Below, in pieces: positions 22,216 to 34,277 of a stretch of 64,000 nt of DNA. Made by a program: the position numbers and the translations under genes. The stretch is from Riptortus pedestris (lineage: Eukaryota > Arthropoda > Insecta > Hemiptera > Alydidae), in assembly GCA_019009955.1 (NCBI GenBank), contig CM032230.1, positions 109,341,001 through 109,405,000 of the forward strand, given 5' to 3'. The notes beneath the pieces are model-generated. The model saw only the letters and a list, made by a program, of their open reading frames with translations. It was not told where the DNA came from and did not search any database. The stretch's first letter is position 1. Every line of letters starts with the position of its first letter.

Positions 22216-23014
22216 AAAAGTCCGTCACGCAGGGGCTGCGTAAACTAAGCAGATTTCCATCGTGAAGTTTAGTAATAGATAAATATACATACTGCTAACA
22301 CAACACCGTGAATAAATACAAACGGAAATAAGAAATGTTTCATCCAATTTCAATAGCCTGCCGACAGGAAGCGTTAGGTTAGAAATGTAAACAAACGGGT
22401 CCCGCCTCACACCGGAAAGAAAAACAATTACTGAAATATATCAGAATATAACTCATTAATTTTATTGAGAACTATTTACTATATCTACTAGTGTAATTAA
22501 TAATGAGTCAGAATAATTGTTATCTCAATCAATAAAATGTTAGTAGTCCAAAACTTTAAGATGGGGGGGGGGAGTCACCAGTGCATATTTGCATGTATCT
22601 CGTATAATAAAGGTCTCTTGAATACAATTTTTGGTATTTAAACTTCCAATAATGTGATTTATTATGTATCAGAGTATTGTTTACGTAACATGAGTAGAAG
22701 TGGCGGTTTGGTGAAAACTGAAAAATGCAAATATCTCGGTTAATATTCAAGATAGAGAATAAATGTATATAACAATATTTATAGTAAATTTAATTTGTAA
22801 TAAGATTGATTCTGTATAATTTTTCGATCCGACGTATAGTAACGGAGATATTTCGAATTTTCGAAAATCCTTCCCTCTAAACCCCCCCTCCCACTGGTCC
22901 GATTTCAGCCGTTAACGAACTTGATCTTTCTTTTTACATAAAACGCTTAAATATGAAGTTTGGTAAGGATTAAACAAAAATTGCGACCGCTAGAGCGGTA
23001 ACAGACAAATATAT

Positions 23015-23071
<57 letters not shown>

Positions 23072-23208
23072 TATATATATACAGTTTTGAACGGACCTCA
23101 TTTTCGTCATCTACTAGGTAGGATCGATGGACATTTGAAGAAAAATGTCGAAAATTCCGTCATGAGTACAACCTCAATAGCTGATTTCCCTTAAGGGAAA
23201 TCTGCTAA
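22216..23208 (-). mobile_element. Family A copy (A1-type), full-length, 0.99 kb
   Basis: AAAAAGTCCGTCACGCAGGG starts the copy and AAGGGAAATCTGCTAA ends it. All blocks are in order, with a C-run complement at 22562-22571 and a TA tract at 23018-23070. It is nearly identical to the copy at 61071-63354, which carries a B insertion that this one lacks. Confidence 0.93.
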
Positions 23209-23292
23209 AACGTTTCAAACAAATTTTTAATATTTATGTTTATAATGCTTGGATAATTGGACTGGAAGGCACAAAACTGATTATTATACATA

Positions 23293-23342
<50 letters not shown>

Positions 23343-24489
23343 TATATATAACCACAGAGAAATAAAAAGTCTAACTAATAAGTTTATTAAATATTTATTC
23401 CAACAGTTTTTTCTGTATTCTGTAAGAGTATCTCATCTTAGTAGGCATTAACAATAGTTATTGTACAGTAGCCTCTTCTGCAAAATTGTTCGCTTTGAAA
23501 GAAGCATTCTAGAATTATACTCCAGAAAATAGCCCGTTTGTTTGAAAGGTCATGGGTATTAGTTTTATGCAATCCGCCTTTTCCCACGACCTTCATAATC
23601 ATAGACATTTCACGAGTGCTCTACGAGCTATATCTCTGAAAAGGAGTCATTATACAGTCTCAGGGAAACAGAGGGTGTGCATACTAAATGATATTATGCT
23701 AAAATAATCAGTGTAATAATAATGAAAACTAATAACGGGGTTTTAATGTTTATTATGGCTAGGACTGTTGGAAATATTATGCCAGATATCTCTATTTTCT
23801 TTGTTTCCAGACTTCAGCAAACCCACATTTCTTCTTATCTAAGTTTTGCTGTGAGTAAGTGAAACATCTGATGCCCTGCTTATAAGCTTCTTGTAATGGA
23901 TTACCATTAATGCTTGTATATGTTTCTTATTACGGGGGAAATGGAGAACAGACGGTCAGTTAAGATGGCCAGCGTATTAGTCCAGCACACGGGAAATCTG
24001 CTTAGTTTGTGCACCCGTGCGTGATGGACTTTATTTAAAATCAAAAAAATTTTGATTGTTAATTTTTAAAATTAACTCAAATTTATGTTTAGTTTAACAA
24101 TTATTATAAAAGTGTCAATGTTTATATTAATAAGGATACGGAACAACAGTTTCATAGTTTAATTCGGCTATAGTTTGCGAAATATGATTCTACGGATTTA
24201 TTATTCGCTTGCATAGCTGTGTATAATCTTTTAAAAGGGTTAGCTTGAATAAAGTAATGGGAAATGTCTTTGAAAAGCGAACAAGCCGGCTAAAGCCAAC
24301 CTTCAACAAAGTTCTCATCAAAAGAACTTCTTCCATTTAACTAGCGGAACAATTTATTGATTAAAATGTCCCTTGTTTTACTCAAACATAAAGTTATGTC
24401 TTTTTCAATACCTTTAACATACTTTTTACGAAGCGTATTCCTCTTCGAGTTCCCTTATTGTTATTAGAGGGAAAAAAGTTTATGAAGAA
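23209..24489. other. Mostly unassigned; TA tract and one A 3' end
   Basis: A (TA)n tract lies at 23297-23350. At 23983-24034 an isolated, mutated A 3' end is visible (GGGAAATCTGCTTAGTTTG, GCACCCGTGCGTGATGGAC). The rest shows no coding signal. Confidence 0.6.
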
Positions 24490-24698
24490 GGTGTCGCGTA
24501 AACTAAGCAAATTTTCATATGTTGGCATAACACCTTCTCTACTTCTTCCTTAGAACACTAAATATACTAGAATAAAAATTTAAGTGTGTATATATATAAT
24601 TTTGAACGGACCTCTTTTGTGTAATCGTAGACATTTTTTGTAAATCGCGTCATGAGTACGACCTCAATATCTGGCTTGCCTTAAGGGAAATCTGCTAA
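24490..24698 (-). mobile_element. Short diverged family A copy
   Basis: A mutated 3' end (GTCGCGTAAACTAAGCAAAT) and a good 5' end (CGTCATGAGTACGACCTC, TTAAGGGAAATCTGCTAA) flank a mostly deleted interior with a short TA tract. Confidence 0.7.
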
Positions 24699-24735
24699 TA
24701 ATTAACATTTCACACTTTTTATCTAACACAAACCC

Positions 24736-24762
24736 ATACACACACACACACACACACACGCA
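24736..24762. repeat. (CA)n microsatellite
   Basis: A short CA dinucleotide tract with one G interruption. Confidence 0.9.
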
Positions 24763-24839
24763 CATGCATGTCAAAATATAATTATGTGGTAATTATGGTT
24801 GTAGGACCAATGATGTTAAACTATTGATGCTCTGCAATT

Positions 24840-24957
24840 TTTCATGTATGATTCCTTTCTGGTTTTTAGTCAGAATAGGCAGTTAGATTAGATTACTGGT
24901 GTGTCATACCTGCACGTGGGTAATCTGCTAACGCATACCCTGCTTGACGGACTTTTT
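24840..24957 (+). mobile_element. Family A 3' fragment
   Basis: TTTCTGGTTTTTAGTCAGAA leads to GTGTGTCATACCTGCACGTG, then GGGTAATCTGCTAACGCATA and CTTGACGGACTTTTT. The same GTGTCATACC leader is found at 41.6 kb, marking a further 3' variant. Confidence 0.7.
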
Positions 24958-25196
24958 GTGCATTGGATCAATAATTTTATACAATCAACTTTGTTGATGA
25001 AGTAATATACTACAATTATTGTTGTTAACAGTTTCTCGAAAACGAAGGGAGTTAATTGTTACCTTGGTCATTTTATGTAATTCATTAATTGTGTTCAATT
25101 TTTCTTTGCAGTAAATTTCGTATTGTGCATGTTCGATTTTTTTTATTTTTTATTATGGGTGAGAAAGTATCTCTCCATTAACGGATATATATAAGA

Positions 25197-26520
25197 ACTA
25201 GCTCAGATACCCGGCTTCGTCCGGGAATTCATTTGAGGCTGAATGGTGAAGGTATATTTTTAATTTGCACAATACTTTGACATTTTCCCTGTCCCAGTAT
25301 TTAGGGTCTATACCCGTCGTTGCTGTGGATTTGTTAATAATAAAATTCATTTTTTATGTAAGACTTCACTGTCCTCCATATTTCCCGTCTCCTGTGCATT
25401 AAGCATAGATTTGAATCATTAAGGACAAAATATTAACATTTGATTTGAATTTATTATTCCAGGTGAGGTACCTGGTAGTTGATATTGTAAAGAATTGTTC
25501 AACATATCAATATTTCTACGTGAATTACTTGCGTCATACATTGTTCCCGAAAAAAATGTATAAAACAAAAGTAACTCTAAATAACAAAGTAAACAACGTT
25601 TGTTATGAGCACGTTAATCGAAAAACAAATAGTCAATGAAATATCACGAGTTTTTATTTCAGGCCTCCCTTATAACCCCCACTCCCGTTGGAACCTACTA
25701 TTTTAATATAGCTTATAATCATGGAAGAATTAATGCTAATTTACATACCGAGTTTTGTTCATTTTGGTTCAATCGTTATTGCTCAACAAAATTGTTGGCT
25801 CCCGCTTTAGTATTTAGTGTATATCTCGTTTATACTTCGTTATACGACAAAAGTGAATATAACAAAAGTTACTTTAAATAACAAAGTAAACAACTTTAGT
25901 CATGTGCATATTTGCAGAAAACCCAGTAGGAAACGAAATATCGATATTTTTAATTTCAGGCCTCCTTTATATGCCCCACTCCTGCCCGTCCCTAGAAATG
26001 TTGGTATGGCTTGTTATAATGAAAGCGTTAGTGCTGATACACATACCGAGTTATATTTAGGTCGGTTCGGTCTTTTGTGCCAAATAAAATAGTCCACTTC
26101 AGCTATATGTTTTAGCGTATATCTCGTTTATAATACGTTATACAAAAAAAAAAGTGTATATGACAAAAGTTACTCTAAATAACAAAATAATCAACTTTTG
26201 TTATGTTCATACTTGCCAAACAAACAAACAAAAGGAAACTAAATATCGCTATTTTTAATTTCAGGCCTCCCTTATAACCCCCACTCCTGTTCATCTCAGA
26301 GAATTTTAATATAGCCTAAAGTCTAAGTTGGGTTAGTAGTAATATACATACCAAGTTTCATAAAGTTCGGTTCAGCCGTTAATGCGTGAAAAGGTAACAA
26401 ACAAACAAACATACACGAAAGAAACAAAATGCAGTTATGGTGTCAATGACATGTGAAACCAAAAGTTATCGTGAAATTTTGAGAAAAAAAATCAATGTAC
26501 AGACAGAGGTTACAATTTTA
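25197..26520 (-). mobile_element. Family B element, complete, 1.3 kb
   Basis: It opens ACTAGCTCAGATACCCGGCT and closes AGAGGTTACAATTTTA. Three modules are marked by CCCACTCC-type blocks at about 25676, 25974 and 26279. The short plus-strand frames here are module translations. Confidence 0.88.
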
Positions 26521-27012
26521 TATATACATATATATATGTTACCCTAGAATAATTTTATTTCGTGGAAAGCTGAATCCCTCTTTTTACAGTTTTCTATAAA
26601 AACGGCACTTTGTGTCACATCATAGATCGTTAATAGACAAATAATTTGTTCTTAAGAACAAGCGGTTCTAGTATCGCAGCCACTGCCTGATGGGGTTTTA
26701 ATGATCTGCATTACTCCAAAGTTTTACGCTGTTTTACTATAAGTTTTTTTGTTTAAAGTTAAAGGAAGTAAATTGTGTGTATAGTAAACAATATGAGTAA
26801 GATCGTGAACTTGGCCTGCCATGATAATAGTGTTGAAGGTGCCAAATGGAGCGGTGTCGTGTTCTATTTCGGCCCCGCCCATGCTTCCTCAAATACTAGC
26901 CTTGTCTCATCTACTATCAGCTGGGACTGTTTATTTAGACTTTCAGTATTCCACGCTTGATAAGATCAGTGATCCCAAAACAGTCGAAATCTTCGTTCCG
27001 TATAATCACCAA
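26521..27012. other. No recognised feature
   Basis: A GC-richer stretch (26800-26990) gives two overlapping plus-strand frames of 61 and 93 codons with no recognisable domains. The second runs into family A sequence, which argues against a gene. Confidence 0.4.
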
Positions 27013-27174
27013 AAACCGATTATCTCCGTTATTATGGGTCGGATAGAAAAACTGTACAATGTAAAAATTGTAAAATTGAGTCAATCTTATCGCAAATTAT
27101 AATGTTTTATAAATGTTGTGTACGATTTTCTCCTCACTTTCTTAATTATTAACCAAGATATTTGGGATTATTAG

Positions 27175-27652
27175 TTTTTTTCTGTAATCGTTGAATAATG
27201 GTAGCATTATTAAACTGAAATGAGTGAAGAAAGTGAAACATTTTGCAATAGAGTGAAGAAAGTAATCACTTTCTTCACAAGTGAAGAAAGTGAATTGCCT
27301 TCTTAATTAGTAATAAGTATAAATTAAAAAATAATTTGAAGTTGGAAATTAAATGCTTTTAAATGTTTCTTAACATTGTAAGAATTTATTTTAACAAAAT
27401 AAATTGAAATGTGAATGAATTATTGGTGGAAATAATCAATATATTTTAAAATTTAAATATATTAATAATTACCTTCCTTGTTTATAACCTGCACTTGTTT
27501 ATAACTGCACTACTTCACAATCATCACTAGTTGTTTTATAACTATGCTTATAACCTTTCACAACCATGCTTATAACCTACCAACAACATACCATAATCTT
27601 CACAACATCCTAATTTTGTCCTAATCATGTTTTATACGATTACAGAAAAAAA
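27175..27652. mobile_element. Candidate 478-bp element with 16-bp inverted ends
   Basis: TTTTTTTCTGTAATCG at 27175-27190 is the exact complement of CGATTACAGAAAAAAA at 27637-27652. Inside, GTGAAGAAAGT occurs three times directly and once inverted (27232-27292). No coding frame. The T-runs may be partly host sequence, so the true inverted repeat may be 9 bp. Confidence 0.5.
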
Positions 27653-27655
27653 TTA

Positions 27656-27781
27656 ATATTACACTCGTGACGAAAGTAGAATTTACAACTCTCGTGAAAT
27701 TACCACACTCGCTTCGCTCGTGTGGGTAAACGTTTCACTCGAGTTGTAAAATGAACTACTTTCGTCACTTGTATAATAAAT
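27656..27781. repeat. Hairpin-forming repeat, arms about 55 bp
   Basis: ACTCGTGACGAAAGTAG on the left pairs with CTACTTTCGTCACTTGT on the right. TTTACAACTC pairs with GAGTTGTAAA, and CCACACTCG with CGTGTGGG, around the centre CTTCGCTCG. The arms have a few mismatches and small gaps. Confidence 0.8.
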
Positions 27782-27896
27782 AGCTATTCTGCTTTCAGTA
27801 AACCCCCACTCCTACTCAAATCATCTTAACAATAGGCAGTTATATTTTGAAGAACTTTATTTCAAGCATAAATACCAAATATTATTCTCATTGACT

Positions 27897-28372
27897 TTTA
27901 GCAGATTTCCCTTAAAGGAAATCAGCTATTGAGGTTGTACTCATGACGGAAGTTTCGAAATTTTTCTTCAAATGTCCATCGATCCTACCTAGTAGATGAC
28001 GAAAATGAGATCCGTTCAAAACTGTACAAACTCGATATTTAGTCGTTTTATGTAAAAAGAAAGATCAGATATATATCTCCGTTACTATACGTCAGATCGA
28101 AAAATTGTATAGATTCTATCTTATTGAAAAATAAATTTACTATAAATATTGTCATATACATTTATTCTCTATCTTGTATATTAACCGAGATATTTGCATT
28201 TTATTAAATCTGGGCGGCTATCGGACGAGAGTGACTTCCCCGCCAAAAACTAGTTCGGCCTTTTCCATGACTTTCTCAAGGTTTGTTTCCGGTTCTCTTG
28301 AAATTCTCTATTGTAAAACTTCACTTGGGAAATCTGCTTAGTTTACGCAGCCCCTGCGTGACGTACTTTTTT
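27897..28372 (+). mobile_element. Family A copy (A2-type), lacking its microsatellite
   Basis: It runs from TTTAGCAGATTTCCCTTAAA to CGCAGCCCCTGCGTGACGTA. The interval from the TA tract to the GTTACC block is deleted (AAAACTGTA joins ACAAACTCGATATTTAG), as is the G-rich block. It entered a T run of the older plus-strand copy. Confidence 0.88.
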
Positions 28373-28707
28373 TTAAAGTTTAGACACAACACGCGATAAA
28401 GAGGACGTCTCAGATATATTGTATTACACTGTCTCGAGAAAGGCAAGTAAGTATATTCTCACATGAAGGTTATTGCACACTTTCGCATTGTAAAATTCAT
28501 TTGTATGTTTTACAAAAATATTACACGTTACCAAAAAAACATGAATCAAGAATATGCTTCAAGCTCCCCACCACAAACATAAATATTTCCACAGAAGTGA
28601 ATCATTTCCAGGACTAAAACTCTTTAACTCTCGTTTTTAAGAGTGCTTTTGTTATAGCATTCTGAAATTGTGTGTATCTTTTCAGTCTGATTTTGCTTAT
28701 ATATACG
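28373..28707. other. No recognised feature
   Basis: AT-rich sequence between A copies, without a frame of note. Confidence 0.45.
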
Positions 28708-29112
28708 AAATTGCTCTAGCAGTCACAATTTTATGTTTCATTAGTACTAAACTCGATATTTAAACGTTTTATGTAAAACTGACGATCAAAGGGGGATTTC
28801 GAACATTCAAAATATCTCCATTATTATACTTCATATCGACAAATTTTAATGTTCAAAAAATGTTGTTATATATAAATTTTCAACTACTACTACCTTACAA
28901 CTATCTTCAATATTAAGCGAGATATTGGTATTTTTTTTGTTTTTAGCCTCTAGTAAACACTCACTTTCAGTCATCGCACTTAAATAATAAGCTAATGTAT
29001 CATGAGACGTATTATTCCAAGCATAAATACAATATAAATATATTGTTTTCAACAGACCTTTATTATGTGAGATACATGCAAATAGCTAGTCTGATGGCGC
29101 CTTCAATTATCA
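28708..29112 (+). mobile_element. Family A fragment, middle part
   Basis: CTAGCAGTCACAATTTTATG, ACTAAACTCGATATTTAAAC and GATACATGCAAATAGC follow the A1 order. Another A copy begins immediately after, at CATTTTAGCAG, and probably entered this one. Confidence 0.75.
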
Positions 29113-29237
29113 TTTTAGCAGATTTCCCTTAAGGGAAACACCTATTGAGGTCGTACTCATGCCATGATTTTTGAAAAATATCTTCAAATGTCCATCGTTC
29201 CTACCAGAAGATGACGAAACTGAGGTCCGTTCTAAAT

Positions 29238-29284
<47 letters not shown>

Positions 29285-30056
29285 ATATATATCTGTTAAC
29301 GCCAATCACGATATTTAAACGTTTTATGTAAATGAAGATTAAGTTCGTTAAAGGCCAAAATCGGAGCAGTGGGAGGGGGGGGGGTTAGAGGGGTGGATTT
29401 CGAAAATTCCAAATATTTCTGTTACTGTACGTCGGATCGAAAAATGTACTATAAATATTGTTATACACGTTTATTCTCTAACTTGAATATTTACGGAGAT
29501 ATATGCATTTTTCAGTTTTGATCCTTCAGCAATCCCCCACTTCTACTCATGTCATATGAAAAATAAGTTGTTGTATTATGAAACACTTCATTAGAAAGTT
29601 AAATACCAAATATTGTTTTCATTGAACTTTTACTTTATATATAAATACGATATATATGCAAATACGTTCTGTTGACCCCCCCCCCCCTCTTCTTTTGTTC
29701 TTGGATTACTAAAATTTGAGTGATTGAGATAAAACTGATTCTGATTCATTACAAATTACAGCACTAGCTTTAGTAAATTGTTTTAAATAAAATATGTTAT
29801 ATACAGATATCTTTCGTTAATTGTTTTGTCTTTCCAGTGCATCTATCTATTCAGCGCTACAAGTTTGGCTGGCTCGTTTGTTTACAATTCACCGCTTTCC
29901 GTTGTAGAGATTTGTAACTTGTATTATAAAGTGACTGAAAGATTTCCCATTATTACTTAACATTTAAGGTAGTGTTACCTGTATGTATATTTATCTATTG
30001 TAAACCTTCGCGTGGGAGATGTGCTTGACGCAGCCCCTGCGTGACGGACTTTTTTT
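29113..30056 (+). mobile_element. Family A copy (A1-type), both ends present
   Basis: TTTTAGCAGATTTCCCTTAA starts the copy and CAGCCCCTGCGTGACGGACT ends it. A TA tract (29246-29292), a G-rich block (29370-29385), a C-run (29677-29688) and the GTTTACAATTC block are present. The subterminal repeat at the 3' end is damaged (GGGAGATGTGCTTGACG). Confidence 0.9.
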
Positions 30057-30094
30057 GACTGCCTACTTCTGGTAATCAAAATGTTTTTGAAAAT

Positions 30095-30304
30095 AGAGAA
30101 TATATAGCGCGATGAGATCAGTAGAGTGTCTTACAACGTTTGGGAAATCTGCTTAATTTACACAGCCCTTGTGTGACGGACTGTTAATGTGTAATATCAG
30201 TGAACAAATATGCCCGCTCTAAATTTCGGTTTGTTTCATTATGGTTCTTATTCGTGAGAAATTCAGCTTATAAATCGAGATAAATAGGAAATCTACTTAG
30301 TTTT
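30095..30304 (+). mobile_element. Two family A 3'-end fragments
   Basis: At 30136-30184 GGGAAATCTGCTTAATTTAC and CAGCCCTTGTGTGACGGACT end one fragment. At 30281-30303 AGGAAATCTACTTAG is a second fragment, interrupted at its T-run by the next copy. Confidence 0.65.
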
Positions 30305-30433
30305 TTTTAGCAGATTTCCCTTAAGAGAAATCAGCTATTGAGGTCGTACTCATGACGTGATTTTCAAAAATTTTCTTCCAATGTCCATCGACCCTACCCA
30401 GGACGTGACGAAAATGAGGTCCGTTCAAAACTG

Positions 30434-30487
<54 letters not shown>

Positions 30488-31288
30488 CTGTTACCGCTCT
30501 AGCGGTCGCAATTATTGTTTAATCGTTACCAAACTCGATATTTAGTCGTTTTATGTAAAAAGAAAGGTCAAGTTCGTTAACGGCTGAAATCGGTCCAGGG
30601 AGAGGGGGGGTTTAGAGGGGAGGATTTTCGAAAATTCGAAATATCTCCATTACTATAGGTCGGATCGAAAACTTGTATAGAGCTAATCTTATTGTAAATT
30701 AAATTTACTATAAATATTGTTATATACATTAATTCACTATCTTGAATATTAACCGAGATATTGGCATTTTTCAGTTTTTGGCCACCAGCAAACCGCCACT
30801 TCTACTCATGTTACATAAACAATACTCTGCTACATAATAAATCACATTATTCCAAGTTTAAATATCAAAAATTGTATTCAAGAGACCTTTATTATACGAG
30901 ATACATGCAAATATGTCCCGGTGACCCCCCCCCCCCGGCTTAAGGTTTTCGAATACTAAAATTTGATTGATAGGGATAACAATTATTCTGACTCATTATT
31001 AATTACATTACTCGATATAGTAAATAGTTCTCAATAAAATTAATATGTTATATTCTGATATATTTCAGTAATAGTTTTTCTTTCCGGTGTGAGGAGGGCA
31101 GACCCGTTTGTTTACAATTCTAACCTAACGCTTCCTGTCGGCAGGTTATTGAAATTGGATGGACCATTTCTTATTTCCGTTTGTATTTATTCACGGTGGT
31201 GTTGTGTTACCAGTATGCAGATTTTTCTATTTTTAAACTTCACAAGGGAAATCTGCTTAGTTTACGCAGCCCCTGCGTGATGGACATT
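30305..31288 (+). mobile_element. Family A copy (A1-type), full-length, 0.98 kb
   Basis: TTTAGCAGATTTCCCTTAAG starts the copy, with a TA tract at 30434-30483, all inner blocks, a C-run at 30924-30934 and the end CGCAGCCCCTGCGTGATGGA. A piece like its own GGATGGACCATTTCTTATT segment recurs just after the end (about 31303). Confidence 0.92.
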
Positions 31289-31959
31289 TTTTTTTTTATT
31301 TGGATGGACCATTTGTTATTTCCGTTTTTATTTAAATATAACTTTAATTTTTTTAACAAAACAATATTTATATATTAACACCTGGAAATTCACAGCCTTG
31401 ACCACTTGAAAAAGCACTTTAAAATTTTAACTAAGAAATTTTAAAGTGCTTACACACATTGTAATGAAATTACTTTAATTTTGAATTTTAAATGTGGTAC
31501 ACCTCGTGAAAGAGTGATGAGGGTAGGGGGGGGGGCTATATATATTTATGATACATTAAAACTAATTATTGTCATACGTTTTTTGTTTAATTTTCTCAAA
31601 CCTAAAGTATTACATGCACACACACTCACATATTTAATTATTGCAAATTTCTAATGTCGTTTGTTTTTACAATTTAGATTTCACCATTTAATGATTTTAA
31701 AATCCCTCCTTTTTTTTTATGGACATACAGGTGTAAAGTTCTAAACTTAACCAAGTAGTAATAAAAAGTAGTATAGCCAAGGCACGTTTTACAGTACAGA
31801 AGGTCTAGTGCAAGTGTACATGAATTGAATGTAGGGTTTTCTAGTCATAAAGTGGATATTTTTATCAAATGTAACAGATCAAAAACGCCCTATTGAAATC
31901 TCACACATTTGGATTTTTAAGACAGTATTCTGAGAACATTACTCATGTACCATGGTTCT
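31289..31959. other. No recognised feature
   Basis: AT-rich. ACTTTAAAATTTTAACTAAG / AAATTTTAAAGTGCTT near 31408-31450 forms a short inverted repeat. Confidence 0.45.
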
Positions 31960-32560
31960 TACCAAGTACCTGAAATCTGCTAGGTTTACACAGCTTATGC
32001 GTCGACTAGGGTTGACAGCGAGTAGGCTAAGCGTAGGTCAAGGTCACAATGACAGCGATCAGATGTAAATGAGCCGTGCCAAGGGCAGGGAGAGGAGATG
32101 AAGCCTCCTGTATTGACCACCAGGGTGAGCTAGTGGCGCTCCCAGTCCTACAGCTGTTATCTTCATTTATCATGAGCTCCCTCGCCCGGCAAACGCTACA
32201 GCTTTCTTTCCCCTCCAGAGCTCTATTCACCTTTGTACAGTACAACCATTTTTCTTCTTTGTATCTGGTATCTTCATGATTAATTTTTTCTTTAATCCGT
32301 CGAACTAAAAGAGAGATAAAAGCGGGACGCAAGAAAAAGAAAATATGACACTTTATTTAGTACGAATGCTCGCAATGAACAACAGTAAAAAGAATTCCTA
32401 GCACAGATTGGATGGTTATTATTGTTTTCTACTCTCTAACCAATCGTTGACTGTACATTTTCTTTCGTTCAAAATACTGGAAAATTATTACTACTGTCGG
32501 TCTCTGTTATTTTATAATTTCTCTCATCACTATGCACGTTTCTCTGTCAAAGTACTAAAA
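31960..32560. other. GC-richer unassigned segment after a decayed A 3' end
   Basis: TGAAATCTGCTAGGTTTACA at about 31972 looks like a mutated A 3' end. A segment of higher GC (32000-32240) follows, open for 101 codons on the minus strand and 67 on the plus strand. No domain is recognisable in either. AGGTCAAGGTCA at 32035-32046 resembles a nuclear receptor half-site pair. Confidence 0.4.
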
Positions 32561-32561
32561 C

Positions 32562-32632
32562 CTTTTAGCATATAGCACTTTAAGGCTTGTATTCATTACG
32601 CGATTTTCGAAAATTTTCTTCAAATATAATTG
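32562..32632 (+). mobile_element. Family A 5' fragment, degenerate
   Basis: CCTTTTAGCA and ATTACGCGATTTTCGAAAAT with TTTTCTTCAAAT match the start of A. The palindrome is eroded. Confidence 0.6.
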
Positions 32633-33125
32633 TTGTTTGATGGTAATCATAGGAGTACTAGACGGGAGGAAGTTACCTGACACATAGACACTTAATGACG
32701 AGGACAGACAACACTATATGCAAATACTGCAACAAGCACCTGATGATAAAACACATACTGACTTAATGCATCCAACGAAGAAACCTTGAGATACCCCACG
32801 ATATGACAGAACTATTAACTGCCAGCAGCTAATATATTCCGCAAATACTAACACATCTAAAACATATAAAAATTTACAAATACATATAGTATACAATACA
32901 ATAGGTCCACAGCATACTTAAAAAGATTTAAAATGGATAACTTTTATTATATTCAATTAGGCAAATTACGGATATGAGAAACACTCAGATATTTAAGGAA
33001 AATTCTCCATACTATATAAATAAAGTACAACCAAGGTGTACATGAAGGAATGAATGTATTACTGTAACTACCACCTAAACTGAGACCTTGCCAATCACCA
33101 TCCATAAACCAAATATATAGAAAAT
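32633..33125. other. No recognised feature
   Basis: Minus-strand frames of 60 and 77 codons have no recognisable similarity. Confidence 0.4.
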
Positions 33126-33340
33126 GATGGTAACCGACTCGATATTTAAGCATTTCATGTAAAACGAAAGATAAGTTCGTTAACAACTGAAATCGGATCA
33201 GGAGGAGGGAGAAAAACGAATATCCAATGTATCTCCGTTATTGTGAGATAAAAATGTTATTCCAAATTCAACTGTCTGCAATTGGTGACTTAATAATTTT
33301 TTTTTTCATTAAATCGAATATTAACCAAGATATTTCTTAT
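33126..33340 (+). mobile_element. Family A fragment, middle part
   Basis: GGTAACCGACTCGATATTTA, AGTTCGTTAACAACTGAAAT and AATATTAACCAAGATATTTC follow the A consensus. It stops where the next A copy starts in a T run. Confidence 0.8.
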
Positions 33341-33473
33341 TTTTAGCAGATTTCCCTGAAGGGAAATCAGCTATTGAGGTCATACTCCTGACGCGATTTT
33401 TGACAAATTTCCTCAAATGTCCATCGATCCTACCTAGGAGATGACGAAAATGAGGTCAGTTCAAAATCATATA

Positions 33474-33515
<42 letters not shown>

Positions 33516-34277
33516 TGTTAACGCTCTAGTGCTCAAAATTTTTGTTTGATCGTTACCTAACTCCATATTTTTTCGTTTTATGTAAAAAGGAAGATAAAAT
33601 TCGTTAATGACTGAAATCGAACTAGCGGGAGGGGTTAGAGGGGTATTTTGAAAATTCGAAATATTTCCGTTACTATACGTCGGATCGAAAAGGTATATAG
33701 AACCAATCCTATTGCAAATTAAATGATTATAAATATTGTTTTATACATATTTTCTGCATTATGAATATTAACCAAGATATATGGAGTTTATAGTTTTCAG
33801 CTTTCAGTAAACCCCCCTACTGCTGATGTTATATTAATAATAAGCTGTTATATCATGAACCACTTTTACTTTGTGAGATAAATGCAAATACGTTCTGTTG
33901 ACCTCCTTGTTTTGTTCTTGGATTGCTAAAATCTGAGTGATTGAGATAGAAATTATTCTGATTCATTTCGAACTACTCCAATTGCTGTAGTAACTAGTTC
34001 AATAAAATTAATATTTTATATTCAGATATATTCCATTAATTATTCATCTTTCCGCTCTAGAATAATTCTATCTATTCAGAGCTGAGAAGTTGGCTTTGTT
34101 AACAATTCAGACGCTTTCCGTTGTAGATATTATTAACTTCTATATTGACTGAATGATTTCTTCTTGCCGTTTGTATTTATTCTCTTAACATTCACGGTGG
34201 TGTTATTTCAGTATCTGTTGTAAAACTTCACGTGGGAAATCTGCTTAGTTTACGCACCCACTGCGTGGTGGACTTTT
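33341..34277 (+). mobile_element. Family A copy (A1-type), full-length
   Basis: TTTTAGCAGATTTCCCTGAA starts the copy. A TA tract lies at 33477-33511 and the ACGCTTTCCGTTGTAG block near 34110. The end is CACGTGGGAAATCTGCTTAG with GCACCCACTGCGTGGTGGAC. The preceding copy's ATTTTTAG supplies the T-rich target. Confidence 0.92.

Larger units (their letters stand above)
27013..27896 (+). mobile_element. Family A copy fragment split by inserted DNA
   Basis: The left part 27013-27174 (TTATTATGGGTCGGATAGAA to AACCAAGATATTTGGG) and the right part 27788-27896 (TTTCAGTAAACCCCCACTCC to ATTCTCATTGAC) are consecutive in the A consensus. The intervening about 610 bp is foreign. Confidence 0.75.

Noticed and set aside
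22225..22410. Open frame shared by four A1 copies as a possible gene
   Set aside because: It begins at GTG, overlaps the terminal hairpin needed for mobility, and is broken in other copies. Kept only as a low-interest finding.
32027..32332. 101-codon minus-strand frame in the GC-richer block
   Set aside because: No recognisable domain, no splice or promoter context that I can support, and a competing open frame on the other strand. Listed as unassigned.
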